From NCBI GenBank assembly GCA_013151965.1, contig JAADHF010000026.1, positions 1-54,248 of the forward strand: a stretch of 54,248 nt of DNA, given 5' to 3'. This DNA comes from Spirochaetota bacterium. GTDB lineage: Bacteria > Spirochaetota > Spirochaetia > SZUA-6. The translations under genes were made by a program, and so were the position numbers. The notes beneath the pieces are model-generated. The model did not search any database. It was given only the letters and a program-made list of their open reading frames with translations, and was not told the origin of the DNA. Positions 35,268-45,015 of this stretch are shown here, piece by piece. Each line of letters starts with the position of its first letter. Position 1 is the stretch's first letter.

Positions 35268-36722
35268 ATGAAGACAAGGCCCGATCCATGCCATGTCGTT
35301 ATCTTCGGAGCTTCGGGTGATTTAACACGCCGCAAACTTGTGCCCGCATTGCACACACTGTCATGTGAAGGGCTTCTCCCCCGGGGTACAAAGGTACTGG
35401 GAATTGCACGAAGCAGTCTTACCGATGCCGGGTTTAGAAAGAGAACATACGAAGGTGTGGAATCGTATGCGCGTCTTAAGCCGGATGTTTGTAATCTATG
35501 GCCGAATTTTAAAAACAATATAAGCTATATGGCAGGTGTTTACGATGACCCGGAGACATACGGAAGGCTTAAGGAACGGCTTGACAGACCGGTGAATTAT
35601 CTCTTTTACCTGGCAACGCCGCCGGGTCTCTACCCTGTTATTATAGAACAGCTCGGGAAGGCGGGTTTCGGAAAAAACGGGTTAAAGGATAAGGATAGCG
35701 GATGGAGAAGGGTTATTATAGAAAAACCTTTCGGGCATGATTTACAGAGTGCAAAAAAACTCAACGATAAAATTCATGAGTATTTTGATGAACATCAGAT
35801 ATACCGTATAGACCACTATCTCGGAAAAGAAACGGTACAGAATATTTTAACCCTGCGCTTTGCAAATGCAATTTTTGAACCCCTCTGGAACAGGAATTAT
35901 GTGGACCATGTTCAGATTACAGTCGGTGAGAAAGTCGGAGTCGAACACAGGGGCGGTTACTACGATAAGGCCGGAGTACTCAGGGATATGTTTCAGAACC
36001 ATCTTGTTCAGCTTCTGGCACTGATTGCCATGGAACCTCCTTCGGTTTATGAAGCGGATGCTATGCGCGATGAGAAGGTAAAGGTTCTTCAGGCACTTCG
36101 TCCGGAAGTAAGAAGTGTACAGGCGCAGTATTACGGCTATAGAAAGGAAAAGGGGATTAACCCGGACTCTACGACTCCTACATATGCGGCTTTGGAACTT
36201 TTTGTGGATAACTGGCGGTGGCGGGGAGTACCGTTTTATTTACGGTCCGGAAAAAAACTTGCCGCCAAGGTTACTGAAATCGCCATTCAGTTTAAAAAGG
36301 TACCTCATCTCATGTTTCCCGTTCCCGGAGGGGGTGATATTACACCGAATATCCTCTCCCTCTGCATACAGCCCGATGAAGGAATTCATCTGAAATTTCA
36401 GACAAAGAAACCCGGTGCCGGCATGGCAACCCGTTCGGTGGACATGGAGTTCCACTATGCACAGGATTTCGGAGATAATGTACTGCCGGAAGCCTATGAA
36501 CGGCTCCTTCTTGACGCCATGCAGGGCGATGCGTCTCTATTTGCCCGCGCCGACGGAATAGAACTTGCATGGGCTGTTATCGACCCGGTTATAAAGGAGT
36601 GGAATAAGGATTCCGGATTAAACCCGGTTTTTTATGAACCGGGCACCTGGGGACCCGAAGAAGCGGATGTTTTACTTAACGGCGGCAGCCGGTCATGGCT
36701 GCATGATTGTGCGGGACATTAA
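35268..36722 (+). CDS. zwf: Glucose-6-phosphate 1-dehydrogenase
   Basis: First oxidative step of the pentose phosphate pathway, making 6-phosphogluconolactone and NADPH. 484 residues: nucleotide-binding VIFGASGDLTRRKL at the N terminus, the catalytic signature RIDHYLGKETVQN near 180 and the substrate-binding EKPFGHD segment. It starts 10 bases after the pgi stop. Its end overlaps the convergent CBS-domain gene by 4 bases. Confidence 0.97.
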   Translation: MKTRPDPCHVVIFGASGDLTRRKLVPALHTLSCEGLLPRGTKVLGIARSSLTDAGFRKRTYEGVESYARLKPDVCNLWPNFKNNISYMAGVYDDPETYGRLKERLDRPVNYLFYLATPPGLYPVIIEQLGKAGFGKNGLKDKDSGWRRVIIEKPFGHDLQSAKKLNDKIHEYFDEHQIYRIDHYLGKETVQNILTLRFANAIFEPLWNRNYVDHVQITVGEKVGVEHRGGYYDKAGVLRDMFQNHLVQLLALIAMEPPSVYEADAMRDEKVKVLQALRPEVRSVQAQYYGYRKEKGINPDSTTPTYAALELFVDNWRWRGVPFYLRSGKKLAAKVTEIAIQFKKVPHLMFPVPGGGDITPNILSLCIQPDEGIHLKFQTKKPGAGMATRSVDMEFHYAQDFGDNVLPEAYERLLLDAMQGDASLFARADGIELAWAVIDPVIKEWNKDSGLNPVFYEPGTWGPEEADVLLNGGSRSWLHDCAGH

Positions 36723-37204
36723 GCGTTTTTTGTGTCTGCTCTGATAATCTTTAAGTATGCTTCGATAATCTCATACATATTTATCTGCCCTATCACTATC
36801 CTGTCTTTATCTATTACGGGAAGTTCGTTAATTTTGCTTTCCATCATAATCTTTGCGGCATCTTCCAGTGAATCGGTTTCATAGACAAAGAGAGGATCTG
36901 TTTTCATTATATCTTCGGCTGTTTTCGTATCGAATATCTTATTGTATTCAAGTACTACCGACTCGTATTTATCGAATGCAGCAGCCCACGGGAAAAGAAA
37001 CTTAACGATATCATTGAGCCGTACGGTACCTAACAGATGATTCGAGTCATCCGTGACATATACATGCCTTGTCCGTGTATCCGAAATAATACTCTCCAAA
37101 AGTTCTCTTGTCTGTGTGGAAGCCTTTACCGTTGTCGGCTCTTTAACGAGAAGGTTTCTCACTGCTCCGACCTTTGTGGCTGCAAGTTCTTCTTTTGTAT
37201 CCAT
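36719..37204 (-). CDS. Two-CBS-domain protein
   Basis: A 161-residue stand-alone CBS pair: the first CBS repeat covers about 12-75 (with TRHVYVTDDSNHLLGTVRLNDI), the second about 97-155 (EDIMKTDPLFVYETDSLEDAAKIMMESKINELPVID). Such modules bind adenosyl ligands and sense energy charge. The partner is unknown. Start supported by GCGAGG upstream. A TTGATC-17-TATTTT promoter candidate lies at about 37260-37235. Confidence 0.85.
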   Translation of the reverse strand: MDTKEELAATKVGAVRNLLVKEPTTVKASTQTRELLESIISDTRTRHVYVTDDSNHLLGTVRLNDIVKFLFPWAAAFDKYESVVLEYNKIFDTKTAEDIMKTDPLFVYETDSLEDAAKIMMESKINELPVIDKDRIVIGQINMYEIIEAYLKIIRADTKNA

Positions 37205-37295
37205 AATTTGCCTCGCTCTTTTATTTCTCTTTTACCAAAATAGTGGTTTTAATACTTTCGATCAAGTTAAATTTACCATAGTTTTAAGTCGTATC

Positions 37296-38597
37296 TTAAA
37301 AAATCTGGGGCATAAGCAGTTTCGGAATAAACAGGCTTATGCCTGGAAATATAACAATAAGTGAAAGCACAAGCAGCATTACAAGAAGAAACATACCTAC
37401 CTCTTTAATAGCATCCATACAGTTTATTCCGCCGATATCACTGGCGATGAGCAGGCACAGTCCGTACGGCGGGGTGATGAGCCCGAAACTTAAAGCCATA
37501 ACACCGGCTATTGCGAAATGAATAGGATGAATCCCTGCATGTTCGGCCAGTGGTCTTAAAAGCGGACCAAGAATTACAATGGCCGGAATGGTATCCATGA
37601 AAGTGCCGACAACGAGAAAAATAGCTACAATAATAAAAAGCATACCTATGGGAGAAGTGGTAACATAGCCGATTGTATTTACAATAAACCCGGGTATCTT
37701 AAAAAAAGCCAGGACCCAGCCGTAGATAGAGGCGGTTCCTACTGCAAAGAGCGAAAGCGATGCCAGTTTAGCCGATTTCAGCAATAACGGAGATATATCT
37801 TTTATGGAGAGGGAAAGATAAATAGCCAATCCGAGAAGCAAAGAATAGACAACAGCTATCAGGGAGGCTTCCGTAGGAGTTACGATACCTCCGACAATGC
37901 CCCCGATAATGATAACGGGAGTAAGGAGTGCCAGAAGGGATCCCTTTGTATGCCTGACAATATTTTTAAAATCTATCTTTTCTTCGACGGGATATTTTCT
38001 CTTCCATGCAAAAAATAATACGAGGATCATTTGTGAAAGGCCGATAAGTATCCCGGGCACCATACCTGCAAGAAAAAGAGCTGCCACTGATACATTCAAA
38101 ACACCGCCCCAGATCAGCATATTTATACTCGGAGGAATGATAACCCCCATAACGCTGGAACAGGCAGTTACCGCAACGGTAAAACGCCTGTCGTACTTTT
38201 CCTCGATCATCGCCGGAATTAGTATGGAGCCTATTCCTGCTGCATCTGCCGTGGATGAACCTGAAAGACCTGCAAACAGCATGCTGACAACAATATTAAC
38301 ATGGGCTAGGCCTCCGGGAAGGACCCCGACAATAGACTTGGATAAACCGATGAGTCTTTTGGTGATGCCTGATTTGTTCATGATGTTGGCAGCAAGCAGG
38401 AAAAAGGGGATGGAGAGTAGAATGAATGATTCGTACGATCTCATTATGCGAAGCAGCATCATGAGAGGAGTAACCCGCGGTTCCAGAATAAGTATAGGGA
38501 TTACCGCAAAGGCAAGAGAAAAAGCCACAGGTACGCGGCATGTAATAAGAAGAATTAATAAACCGAACATGATTAAAAAAACAGATAATGGACTCAT
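37296..38597 (-). CDS. TRAP transporter large permease, DctM type
   Basis: Large membrane subunit of a tripartite ATP-independent periplasmic transporter. 433 residues and about 12 hydrophobic segments; conserved blocks include LAHVNIVVSMLFAGLSGSSTADAAGIGSI, the IPPSINMLIWG region and TPPYGLCLLIASDIGG near the C terminus. Its start overlaps the DctQ-type gene by 4 bases. Driven by a sodium or proton gradient in relatives. Confidence 0.95.
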   Translation of the reverse strand: MSPLSVFLIMFGLLILLITCRVPVAFSLAFAVIPILILEPRVTPLMMLLRIMRSYESFILLSIPFFLLAANIMNKSGITKRLIGLSKSIVGVLPGGLAHVNIVVSMLFAGLSGSSTADAAGIGSILIPAMIEEKYDRRFTVAVTACSSVMGVIIPPSINMLIWGGVLNVSVAALFLAGMVPGILIGLSQMILVLFFAWKRKYPVEEKIDFKNIVRHTKGSLLALLTPVIIIGGIVGGIVTPTEASLIAVVYSLLLGLAIYLSLSIKDISPLLLKSAKLASLSLFAVGTASIYGWVLAFFKIPGFIVNTIGYVTTSPIGMLFIIVAIFLVVGTFMDTIPAIVILGPLLRPLAEHAGIHPIHFAIAGVMALSFGLITPPYGLCLLIASDIGGINCMDAIKEVGMFLLVMLLVLSLIVIFPGISLFIPKLLMPQIF

Positions 38598-39070
38598 TTG
38601 CTTTCCTTTCTTATCTTCCGGAAAAGGTTATATGTAATAAAAATTACCCAGGAAATACCGGAAAAAGGCACAGAGATATATATGGCTCCAAGATTTAATC
38701 CGCTGTATTCGGAATGTTGAATATACCCCATTTCAAAAAAACGCGGTCCGAAGATAACAAACACCATCGAAGTTCCGTACATGAATAAATAGTAAAGTAT
38801 ATCGACTGTTGTTTTTAAAAAGGGACTTAAGTTATCGGGGAGGAAATTAACATAAAAATGTTTGCTTTCTTTTACCCCTATAATCGAACCTAAAAATATC
38901 ACCCAGACCAGGGAAAAATTCGAGACTTCGACTGTCCATAAAAACCGCGGAATAAAGGGAACATACCGTCCGAGAATCTGCAATGCTACAGCTAAAAGCA
39001 ATGCAATCATTAACAGAACTATAGCCTTCTCAAGTATAAGTATGTAAAAATCAAGTATTTTGCGAATCAA
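38594..39070 (-). CDS. TRAP transporter small permease, DctQ type
   Basis: 158 residues with four predicted membrane spans, the usual DctQ size. A conserved WTVEVSNFSLVWVIFLGSIIGVKESKHFYV segment lies around 45-75. It couples the binding protein to the DctM permease. Overlaps the downstream dctM-type gene by 4 bases. Confidence 0.92.
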   Translation of the reverse strand: MIRKILDFYILILEKAIVLLMIALLLAVALQILGRYVPFIPRFLWTVEVSNFSLVWVIFLGSIIGVKESKHFYVNFLPDNLSPFLKTTVDILYYLFMYGTSMVFVIFGPRFFEMGYIQHSEYSGLNLGAIYISVPFSGISWVIFITYNLFRKIRKESK

Positions 39071-39172
39071 TGGATTTCCTCCGGGACCAGGTTTATTATG
39101 CGAACAGGCAGGCTAATCTGCCTGTTCATTATATTTATATTCTTGTGTAATGATATCTCACGGGAGCAGGAG

Positions 39173-40171
39173 CTATTGAATATTATTTATCCGTTTAAGA
39201 ATATCTTCCACCTTTAACTCTTTTGCATAGCTTTCTATCACGGGTAATGCACGTGCTTTCATTTCGCTGTTATCAAATTTGATTAATTTTATTTTACCTT
39301 CTTTTGACAGTTTCTGCAGTGTACTCCAGTCGTTGCCCGATTCCGTGTCGCGAGCCCATTTAGCCGCTTCGGCTCCCGCCTTTAAGATCGCTTCCTGCAA
39401 TTTTTCAGGCAGTGTTTTAAATCTTGTTTCACTGAAGCAGAAGGGTCTTACGGTAATAGTGTGCTGTGTCAGAATTATATAGGGTGCTACTTCATAAAAC
39501 TTCATGGTAACCAGTGAAGAAGCTTCATTTTCCAATCCGTCAACAACCCCGGTTTTAATAGCATTATAAACCTCGAGGTAATCCATGGGAGTAGCCTGAA
39601 TCCCTGTTGCGTTGAATACTCTTGCCTGAATGGGAGAACCCATTACTCTCATCAGTACGCCTTTAAGATCTTTGGTCTTATAAATCGGTTTTTTAAGTAT
39701 CAAGTTTCTGACCCCGCCGCCGGCATAGCCGAGAACCCGTACACCCATGGCTTTAAGTTCATCCTCTATCGGTTTAAACACATCACTGCTGAGCGCTTTG
39801 TTCCATTGATCAACATTTTTCCAGAGGAAAGGTGTATCCATGAAGGCCGCTTTTTTATCCCAGGTAGCTATCCATGAAGGTGCGATAATTGCAAAGTCGA
39901 CCGAGGATCCTTCCATCATAAATTCAAAGAAATCTTTCTCTCCGCCAAGATCACCTGAACTGTGTACGTCGATCTCGACCTGACCGTCGTAATACTTCTT
40001 TACCAGACCGGCAAATTTAACCAGTGCCCTGGTATAAATATGGTCCTTGGGAACCTGTGTGGCTCCTACCAGTTTAATCGGACCGGATTCCTTTTTGCCA
40101 TTTGTAAAAGCAGGAATTACAGAGAGCAGTACAAAGCAGATAGAAACTACAATAATACAAACTCTTTTCAT
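39173..40171 (-). CDS. TRAP transporter solute-binding protein, DctP type
   Basis: Periplasmic binding protein with a signal peptide (residues 1-24, after MKR and a hydrophobic core). The DctP fold shows the GGEKDFFEFMMEGSSVDFAI segment, the ligand-carboxylate region RVMGSPIQARVFNATGIQATPMDYLEVYNAI with Arg near 168, and VDGLENEASS. The conserved Arg suggests a carboxylate-bearing ligand, in tension with the fucose isomerase next door. AGGAGG precedes the ATG. First gene of the leftward TRAP operon. Confidence 0.95.
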   Translation of the reverse strand: MKRVCIIVVSICFVLLSVIPAFTNGKKESGPIKLVGATQVPKDHIYTRALVKFAGLVKKYYDGQVEIDVHSSGDLGGEKDFFEFMMEGSSVDFAIIAPSWIATWDKKAAFMDTPFLWKNVDQWNKALSSDVFKPIEDELKAMGVRVLGYAGGGVRNLILKKPIYKTKDLKGVLMRVMGSPIQARVFNATGIQATPMDYLEVYNAIKTGVVDGLENEASSLVTMKFYEVAPYIILTQHTITVRPFCFSETRFKTLPEKLQEAILKAGAEAAKWARDTESGNDWSTLQKLSKEGKIKLIKFDNSEMKARALPVIESYAKELKVEDILKRINNIQ

Positions 40172-40237
40172 TTTGAACCTCCTAATGTTTTTTTGGATAT
40201 TAATACTCGATTAACAAGCGGAAAATATCCGTAAGAA

Positions 40238-40266
40238 GTTATAACATATATAATTTTAAATGTCAA
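40238..40266 (-). promoter_or_regulatory. Promoter of the TRAP operon
   Basis: -35 TTGACA (40266-40261), 17-base spacer, -10 TATAAC (40243-40238). Divergent from the isomerase promoter 15 bases away, so one regulator could control both. Confidence 0.65.
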
Positions 40267-40280
40267 ATTTATTTTTTATA

Positions 40281-40309
40281 TTGATTATTATTAATTTAGT
40301 ATTTATAAT
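40281..40309 (+). promoter_or_regulatory. Promoter of the isomerase operon with candidate GntR site
   Basis: -35 TTGATT (40281-40286), 17-base spacer, -10 TATAAT (40304-40309). The -35 lies in an 18-base AT-rich element (40281-40298) that matches 15 of 18 bases at 43801-43818, in front of the GntR gene. Confidence 0.55.
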
Positions 40310-40351
40310 TCTCAGGAAGAGGCAAACAATTAATCGATCAGGAGGAAAATA

Positions 40352-41173
40352 GTGAAAACAAGTATCTCTACTTTTGTCTATTTCAAGTACCCGTTAACGG
40401 AAGCGATTAAACGCATATCCTGTTACGGTTACGAAGGTGTGGAGTTGTGGGGCGGACGGCCTCACGCTTACTGTGACGACATGACTAAGGACCGGATATC
40501 CGAAGTGGCAAGAGTAATAGAAGATCATGAATTATGCATATCCAACTTTATTCCCGCACAGTTCAGGTATCCGACTAATCTTGCCGCCCCGGACCAGGGA
40601 ATACGTGAAAAAAGTATAAGCTACATTAAAAAGAACATCGATGTGGCCGTTGAAGTCGGAGCACCTACAGTCAGCCTCTGCCCCGGATTCAGTATGTACG
40701 GCCAGAGCCTTGCGGAAGCCTGGGACTGCATGATGATGAGTTTCGGTGAGCTGCTGGAGTATTCAAAGGGGATGCGGATAGAACTTATTCTAGAACCGGG
40801 ACACCGGGATGAAACGGATCTTGTCGTAACAATCGATGATGCACTTAAGGTTTCAGCTTCATTCGGGAACAGGATAGGGATTCTTCCGGATACCGGACAT
40901 TTATTTATCAACAAAGAACCCATTTCGGATGTCGTCGAAAAAGTTGCGGGAAATACCCATCACTTCCATATCGACGATAATTACGGTTCGACAGATGATC
41001 ACCTGGTGCCCGGTGACGGCGGGATATATTTTGACATTTTTTTAAATAATCTGGAAAAAAGTAAGTACGACGGTTTCCTCGCTGTAGAGCTTGGGTACCG
41101 GTACTGCAACGATCCCGATTCTGCCGCCAAAAGGAGCCTTGAATATCTTAAAACCAGGGTAACCCCTGTATGA
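40352..41173 (+). CDS. Sugar isomerase/epimerase of the xylose-isomerase-like TIM barrel family
   Basis: 273 residues in the AP-endonuclease-2/xylose isomerase-like barrel family. Metal ligands fit the family pattern: Glu in IELILEPGHRDET, Asp-His in ILPDTGHLFI, His in HHFHIDDNYG and Glu in FLAVELGYRY. Probably isomerises or epimerises a sugar or sugar acid; the substrate is not known. GTG start with AGGAGG 6 bases upstream. Followed by fucI after 31 bases. Confidence 0.85.
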   Translation: MKTSISTFVYFKYPLTEAIKRISCYGYEGVELWGGRPHAYCDDMTKDRISEVARVIEDHELCISNFIPAQFRYPTNLAAPDQGIREKSISYIKKNIDVAVEVGAPTVSLCPGFSMYGQSLAEAWDCMMMSFGELLEYSKGMRIELILEPGHRDETDLVVTIDDALKVSASFGNRIGILPDTGHLFINKEPISDVVEKVAGNTHHFHIDDNYGSTDDHLVPGDGGIYFDIFLNNLEKSKYDGFLAVELGYRYCNDPDSAAKRSLEYLKTRVTPV

Positions 41174-41204
41174 CTTTTGATAACAATTCTTAAAGGAGAA
41201 AAAT

Positions 41205-43019
41205 ATGACTGGTAAAAACAGCCAGGGTAATTCCGGAAACAGGTTAAACGGCAGATTACCTAAAATCGGGATAAGGCCCATTATCGACGGCAGACGCGGA
41301 GGTGTAAGAGAATCGCTGGAAAAACAGACGATGGCTATGGCGGAATCTGTTGCCGAACTGATTTCGACGCATTTAAAGCATTCTAACGGAATGCCGGTAG
41401 AGTGCATAATCCCGGATACGACAATCGGCGGTGTGGCGGAGGCTGTCCGTTGTGCCGAAAAGTTTAGCTCGGCAGGAGTGGGCGGAGTAATCAGCGTAAC
41501 ACCCTGCTGGGGTTACGGAACGGAAACGATCGAAATGGATCCCTTAATTCCAAAGGCAATATGGGGGTTTAACGGCACGGAAAGACCGGGTGCCGTATAT
41601 CTTGCAGGGGCTCTTGCTGCAGGTGATCAAAAAGGATTACCTGCATACAAAATATACGGCCGTTTGATTCAGGATAAAACCGACAAAAAGATCCCGGAGG
41701 ATGTAAAGGAGCTGATTATAAGATTTGCAAAGGCGGCTGTTGCAGTTTCGACCCTGAAGAATAAATCCTACTTATCCATGGGCGGTGTCTCCATGGGTAT
41801 AGGCGGTTCGATTGTCGATGTAAATTTTTTCCAGTCCTACCTGGGAATGAGAAATGAGTATATAGATATGTCGGAGTTTGTCAGACGTATCGAAGAAAGA
41901 ATATACGATGCAGAAGAATATGAAAAAGCATTACAATGGGTTAAAAATAATTGTGCGGAAGGTAAGGATCCGAATCCTGCAGGTATACAGGAATCACATG
42001 AGCAGAAGGTTAAAAATTGGGAAACGGTCGTAAAGATGACATTGATCGCAAGAGACCTTATGACAGGAAACGGGAGACTCGCGGAGATAGGGTATATCGA
42101 GGAGGCTGAGGGGCATAATGCTATTGCCGCCGGTTTTCAGGGACAGCGGCAGTGGACCGATCATTATCCGAATAGTGATTTTATGGAGGCAGTACTTAAC
42201 TCTTCATTCGATTGGAACGGGATCAGGGAACCGTTTATTATAGCTACTGAAAATGACAGCTTAAATGCCGTTGTAATGCTGTTCGGTCATCTGTTATCAA
42301 ACACCGCGCAGATATTCGCCGATGTAAGGACATACTGGGATCCTGATTCGATAAAAAGAGTAACCGGTGAGGAGCTAAACGGGAAAGGCTCCGGCGGATT
42401 CATTTATTTAACAAATTCGGGGGCGGCGGCATTGGATGGCACCGGAATGATGGAAATTAACGGAAAGCCCGTTATAAAGCCCTATTGGGATATAACCGGT
42501 GAGGAGGTGCGTAAATGTCTGGGAGCGGCCAGGTGGCATCCTGCAAAGTCAGCGACTTTCAGAGGCGGCGGGTTTTCTTCCTCTTATGCGACAAGGGGCG
42601 GAATGCCGTTTACAATGTCGAGAATAAACATTACCGGCGGATTGGGGCCGTTTTTGCAGATAGCGGAGGGATATTCCATAGATTTGCCCGGAAAGATCTT
42701 TAGACCCATCGTGGAACGTACCGACCCCACATGGCCGAAAACATTTTTTGTTCCGAAACTAACCGGAAAGGGAGCTTTTAAAGATGTTTACAGCGTAATG
42801 AATAAATGGGGTGCAAACCATGCGTCCCTAAGTTATGGACATATCGGTGCCGATTTAATAACTCTTGCTTCCATACTTAGAATTCCGGTTTCGATGCATA
42901 ATGTGGAAGAGGAAAAAATATTCAGGCCGGGTATGTGGGACGCATTCGGAACAAATTCTCCCGAAAATGCAGACTACAGGGCGTGCAGTACATTAGGACC
43001 GCTGTATGGTAAATATTAA
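41205..43019 (+). CDS. fucI: L-fucose isomerase-like protein
   Basis: Ketol isomerase converting L-fucose to L-fuculose or a related aldose. 604 residues, the usual size: [20 protein letters not shown] at the N terminus, [38 protein letters not shown], the catalytic region [18 protein letters not shown] followed by [13 protein letters not shown], and the C-terminal [21 protein letters not shown] precedes the ATG. No fuculokinase or aldolase is in the window, so the pathway is incomplete here and the actual sugar is open. Confidence 0.9.
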   Translation: MTGKNSQGNSGNRLNGRLPKIGIRPIIDGRRGGVRESLEKQTMAMAESVAELISTHLKHSNGMPVECIIPDTTIGGVAEAVRCAEKFSSAGVGGVISVTPCWGYGTETIEMDPLIPKAIWGFNGTERPGAVYLAGALAAGDQKGLPAYKIYGRLIQDKTDKKIPEDVKELIIRFAKAAVAVSTLKNKSYLSMGGVSMGIGGSIVDVNFFQSYLGMRNEYIDMSEFVRRIEERIYDAEEYEKALQWVKNNCAEGKDPNPAGIQESHEQKVKNWETVVKMTLIARDLMTGNGRLAEIGYIEEAEGHNAIAAGFQGQRQWTDHYPNSDFMEAVLNSSFDWNGIREPFIIATENDSLNAVVMLFGHLLSNTAQIFADVRTYWDPDSIKRVTGEELNGKGSGGFIYLTNSGAAALDGTGMMEINGKPVIKPYWDITGEEVRKCLGAARWHPAKSATFRGGGFSSSYATRGGMPFTMSRINITGGLGPFLQIAEGYSIDLPGKIFRPIVERTDPTWPKTFFVPKLTGKGAFKDVYSVMNKWGANHASLSYGHIGADLITLASILRIPVSMHNVEEEKIFRPGMWDAFGTNSPENADYRACSTLGPLYGKY

Positions 43020-43081
43020 AGTGCAGTGATTACAGTAACGATTCCGGGGGTAAAACGGGGGACAAAAAGCTGCAATAGGGT

Positions 43082-43780
43082 TTAGGACTTCTCTTTCTTT
43101 TTCTTGATAAAGGTTGCATAAACTCTTTTCTTGTGTCTTTCTATCTGTTCTTTAAGAAGTTTTACAGCTTCTTCTTCTTTACCTTCGTTCATTTTTTCCA
43201 GAATGGCCTTGTGTTCTATAATGCTTATCCTGCCTTCTTCGGTATATTCTTCCGCCTTGTCCATATAGCGGAGAACGTCGATAAGGATCTTGGAATTGTT
43301 TATTATATGAGGAACCCATGTGTTACCCGATGCCTGATAGATGATATCATGAAAAGCAAAATCCGTTTTCATAAAACTCTTAAAATCCCCGGATTGTAAA
43401 TCTTTCTCGGAATCACTAATTGCATTGTTTAATTTTTTAGCTAACCTCGGAGTAAACTTTTTCATAACCTTTCTCATGGCCAATTCTTCTAACACTATTC
43501 TTACATCGATAATCGATTCGAGCTCCTGCCATGTAAAGTTCCTTACAAAATAGCCTTTCCATTGTACACGCTCGACAATTCTGTTTTCTACAAGTTTGGA
43601 AAGAGCTTCACGTACCGAAACCCTGCTTACACCTAACTGTTCTGCTAATTCCTTATCGTTAATTCTATGCCCGGGCTTCCAGTATCCGGAAATTATTGCA
43701 GATTTAATAGACTCATAAACATTTTCGGCCCGGCTTGTTTTTTCGAATAAACGTGATATTACCCTGTCGTCTGGATCCAT
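43082..43780 (-). CDS. GntR family transcriptional regulator, FadR/FCD subfamily
   Basis: 232 residues. The N-terminal winged helix carries RINDKELAEQLGVSRVSVREALSKL; the C-terminal FCD domain holds metal or ligand residues in AFHDIIYQASGNTWVPHIINNSK and ISIIEHKAILEKMNEG. FCD regulators usually respond to sugar acids or organic acids. It lies convergent to fucI and near the TRAP and isomerase genes, so it probably controls them. An AGGA lies upstream of the ATG. Confidence 0.92.
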   Translation of the reverse strand: MDPDDRVISRLFEKTSRAENVYESIKSAIISGYWKPGHRINDKELAEQLGVSRVSVREALSKLVENRIVERVQWKGYFVRNFTWQELESIIDVRIVLEELAMRKVMKKFTPRLAKKLNNAISDSEKDLQSGDFKSFMKTDFAFHDIIYQASGNTWVPHIINNSKILIDVLRYMDKAEEYTEEGRISIIEHKAILEKMNEGKEEEAVKLLKEQIERHKKRVYATFIKKKKEKS

Positions 43781-43800
43781 ACTATTTTCCTAGTTTAAGT

Positions 43801-43833
43801 TTGATTAATATTTAATTAGGTGCAGTATATCAA
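43801..43833 (-). promoter_or_regulatory. Promoter of the GntR gene with candidate autoregulatory site
   Basis: -35 TTGATA (43833-43828), 17-base spacer, -10 TATTAA (43810-43805). The -10 lies in the 18-base element 43801-43818 that recurs at the isomerase promoter. Confidence 0.45.
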
Positions 43834-43939
43834 TATCTTTGAAAAATTGAAACTAATATCTTTATTATTTTGAATCTTTTATTTTAAATTAAACTTATGC
43901 GGCCTAAAAGGCTTAAGTAGCTTAAGCGGCAGCAGGGTT

Positions 43940-44317
43940 CTACGAATTTATCCTGGCTCTGATAATTTTATAGGCTGTATCCGGATCGTTTATATCCCTT
44001 AAAAGGTCTTCTGTTTTACATAGTATTTTATCAACAAGCTGATCGAAGCTGTAGTTTATTCTATGTTTATCGAATACACCTTTTCCCGGCCTGCTTAATA
44101 GATGCGCACGGACCTTTGTTATGCCCAACCGTATAACCAGAAAAGCAGCGGCTTTTCCTATTATTTTGTCCTCTAAAATCAGGCTTGCGCTTTCGAAGTT
44201 TTGTGTTTTTAAGAATTCTTCCAGGTCAAAGAGGGGATACAGCCATTTCTTTCTGCTTGTATATAAAAGCTGCGACCTGCAGAAAAGTTTTAAAGAGACA
44301 TCATCCGGATTTTCCAT
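43940..44317 (-). CDS. DUF1893-like protein
   Basis: 125 residues resembling DUF1893 in the stretch LEDKIIGKAAAFLVIRLGITKVRAHLLS, followed by FDKHRINYSFDQLVDKIL and INDPDTAYKIIRARI. The family has a deaminase-like fold but no known function. It starts 19 bases after mobA and is probably cotranscribed with it, which suggests but does not prove a role with the formate dehydrogenase genes. Confidence 0.7.
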   Translation of the reverse strand: MENPDDVSLKLFCRSQLLYTSRKKWLYPLFDLEEFLKTQNFESASLILEDKIIGKAAAFLVIRLGITKVRAHLLSRPGKGVFDKHRINYSFDQLVDKILCKTEDLLRDINDPDTAYKIIRARINS

Positions 44318-44336
44318 AATTTAACAATATTTTATA

Positions 44337-44969
44337 CTATTTCTGCAGCCTTAAATAGTCCTCTAATGTATTGATATTTGTAAAGGTATTAAGTTCGTTT
44401 TTTCCCACTTTGTAAAAGGATGTCTGTACTGTTTCGATAAAAGTATGAACGGCAGGGTTGGATTCGAGGAGCAGATATTCTTCCAGCTTCGGGAGAATCC
44501 TCCGCGAATAGAAGCCGTATAAGGGTTCGATGAACTGATTATACGAAGGGATGAGAATTGTACACCGACCTGCTGTAAACCTTTTATGCATGGAAATAAT
44601 AAGTTCGGATTTTATAAAGGGCATATCGGATGCACATATAAAAACATCACTGTGCTTTGCACATTTTAAAGCTGCATGTATTCCGGAAAGGGGACCCTTA
44701 TCGGGAATTATATCCTCTGTAAATTCTATTCCGGAGAACATGGACAGGTAATCATCGGGTTTATTTGTGGCGATTACTATATTGTCCGAAATCTCCCGTA
44801 ATATATTAACTGTTCTTGTGATAATCGGGGTTCTGTCTATTCTTAATAGGGATTTGTTTATGCCGTCCATCCTTGTACTGCCGCCGCCTGAAATTATTGA
44901 AGCGGTAAAACGAGTAACCTGACTTTTCATATTGGTACTAATGATACACCACTTTTCTCCGGATATCAT
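44337..44969 (-). CDS. mobA: Molybdenum cofactor guanylyltransferase
   Basis: Attaches GMP to molybdopterin, giving the guanine dinucleotide cofactor used by formate dehydrogenase. Nucleotide-binding N terminus SIISGGGSTRMDGINKSLL is the MobA signature; metal-binding Asp lies in FICASDMPFI and substrate contacts in IPDKGPLSGIHAAL. An internal ATG at 44930 gives a more usual N terminus and may be the true start. It lies downstream of the formate dehydrogenase genes, whose catalytic subunit needs this cofactor. Confidence 0.88.
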   Translation of the reverse strand: MISGEKWCIISTNMKSQVTRFTASIISGGGSTRMDGINKSLLRIDRTPIITRTVNILREISDNIVIATNKPDDYLSMFSGIEFTEDIIPDKGPLSGIHAALKCAKHSDVFICASDMPFIKSELIISMHKRFTAGRCTILIPSYNQFIEPLYGFYSRRILPKLEEYLLLESNPAVHTFIETVQTSFYKVGKNELNTFTNINTLEDYLRLQK

Positions 44970-45015
44970 TTAAAAAAATCATTTCTGGCTTTCGATTTAT
45001 ATAGAGGAAGATTTA

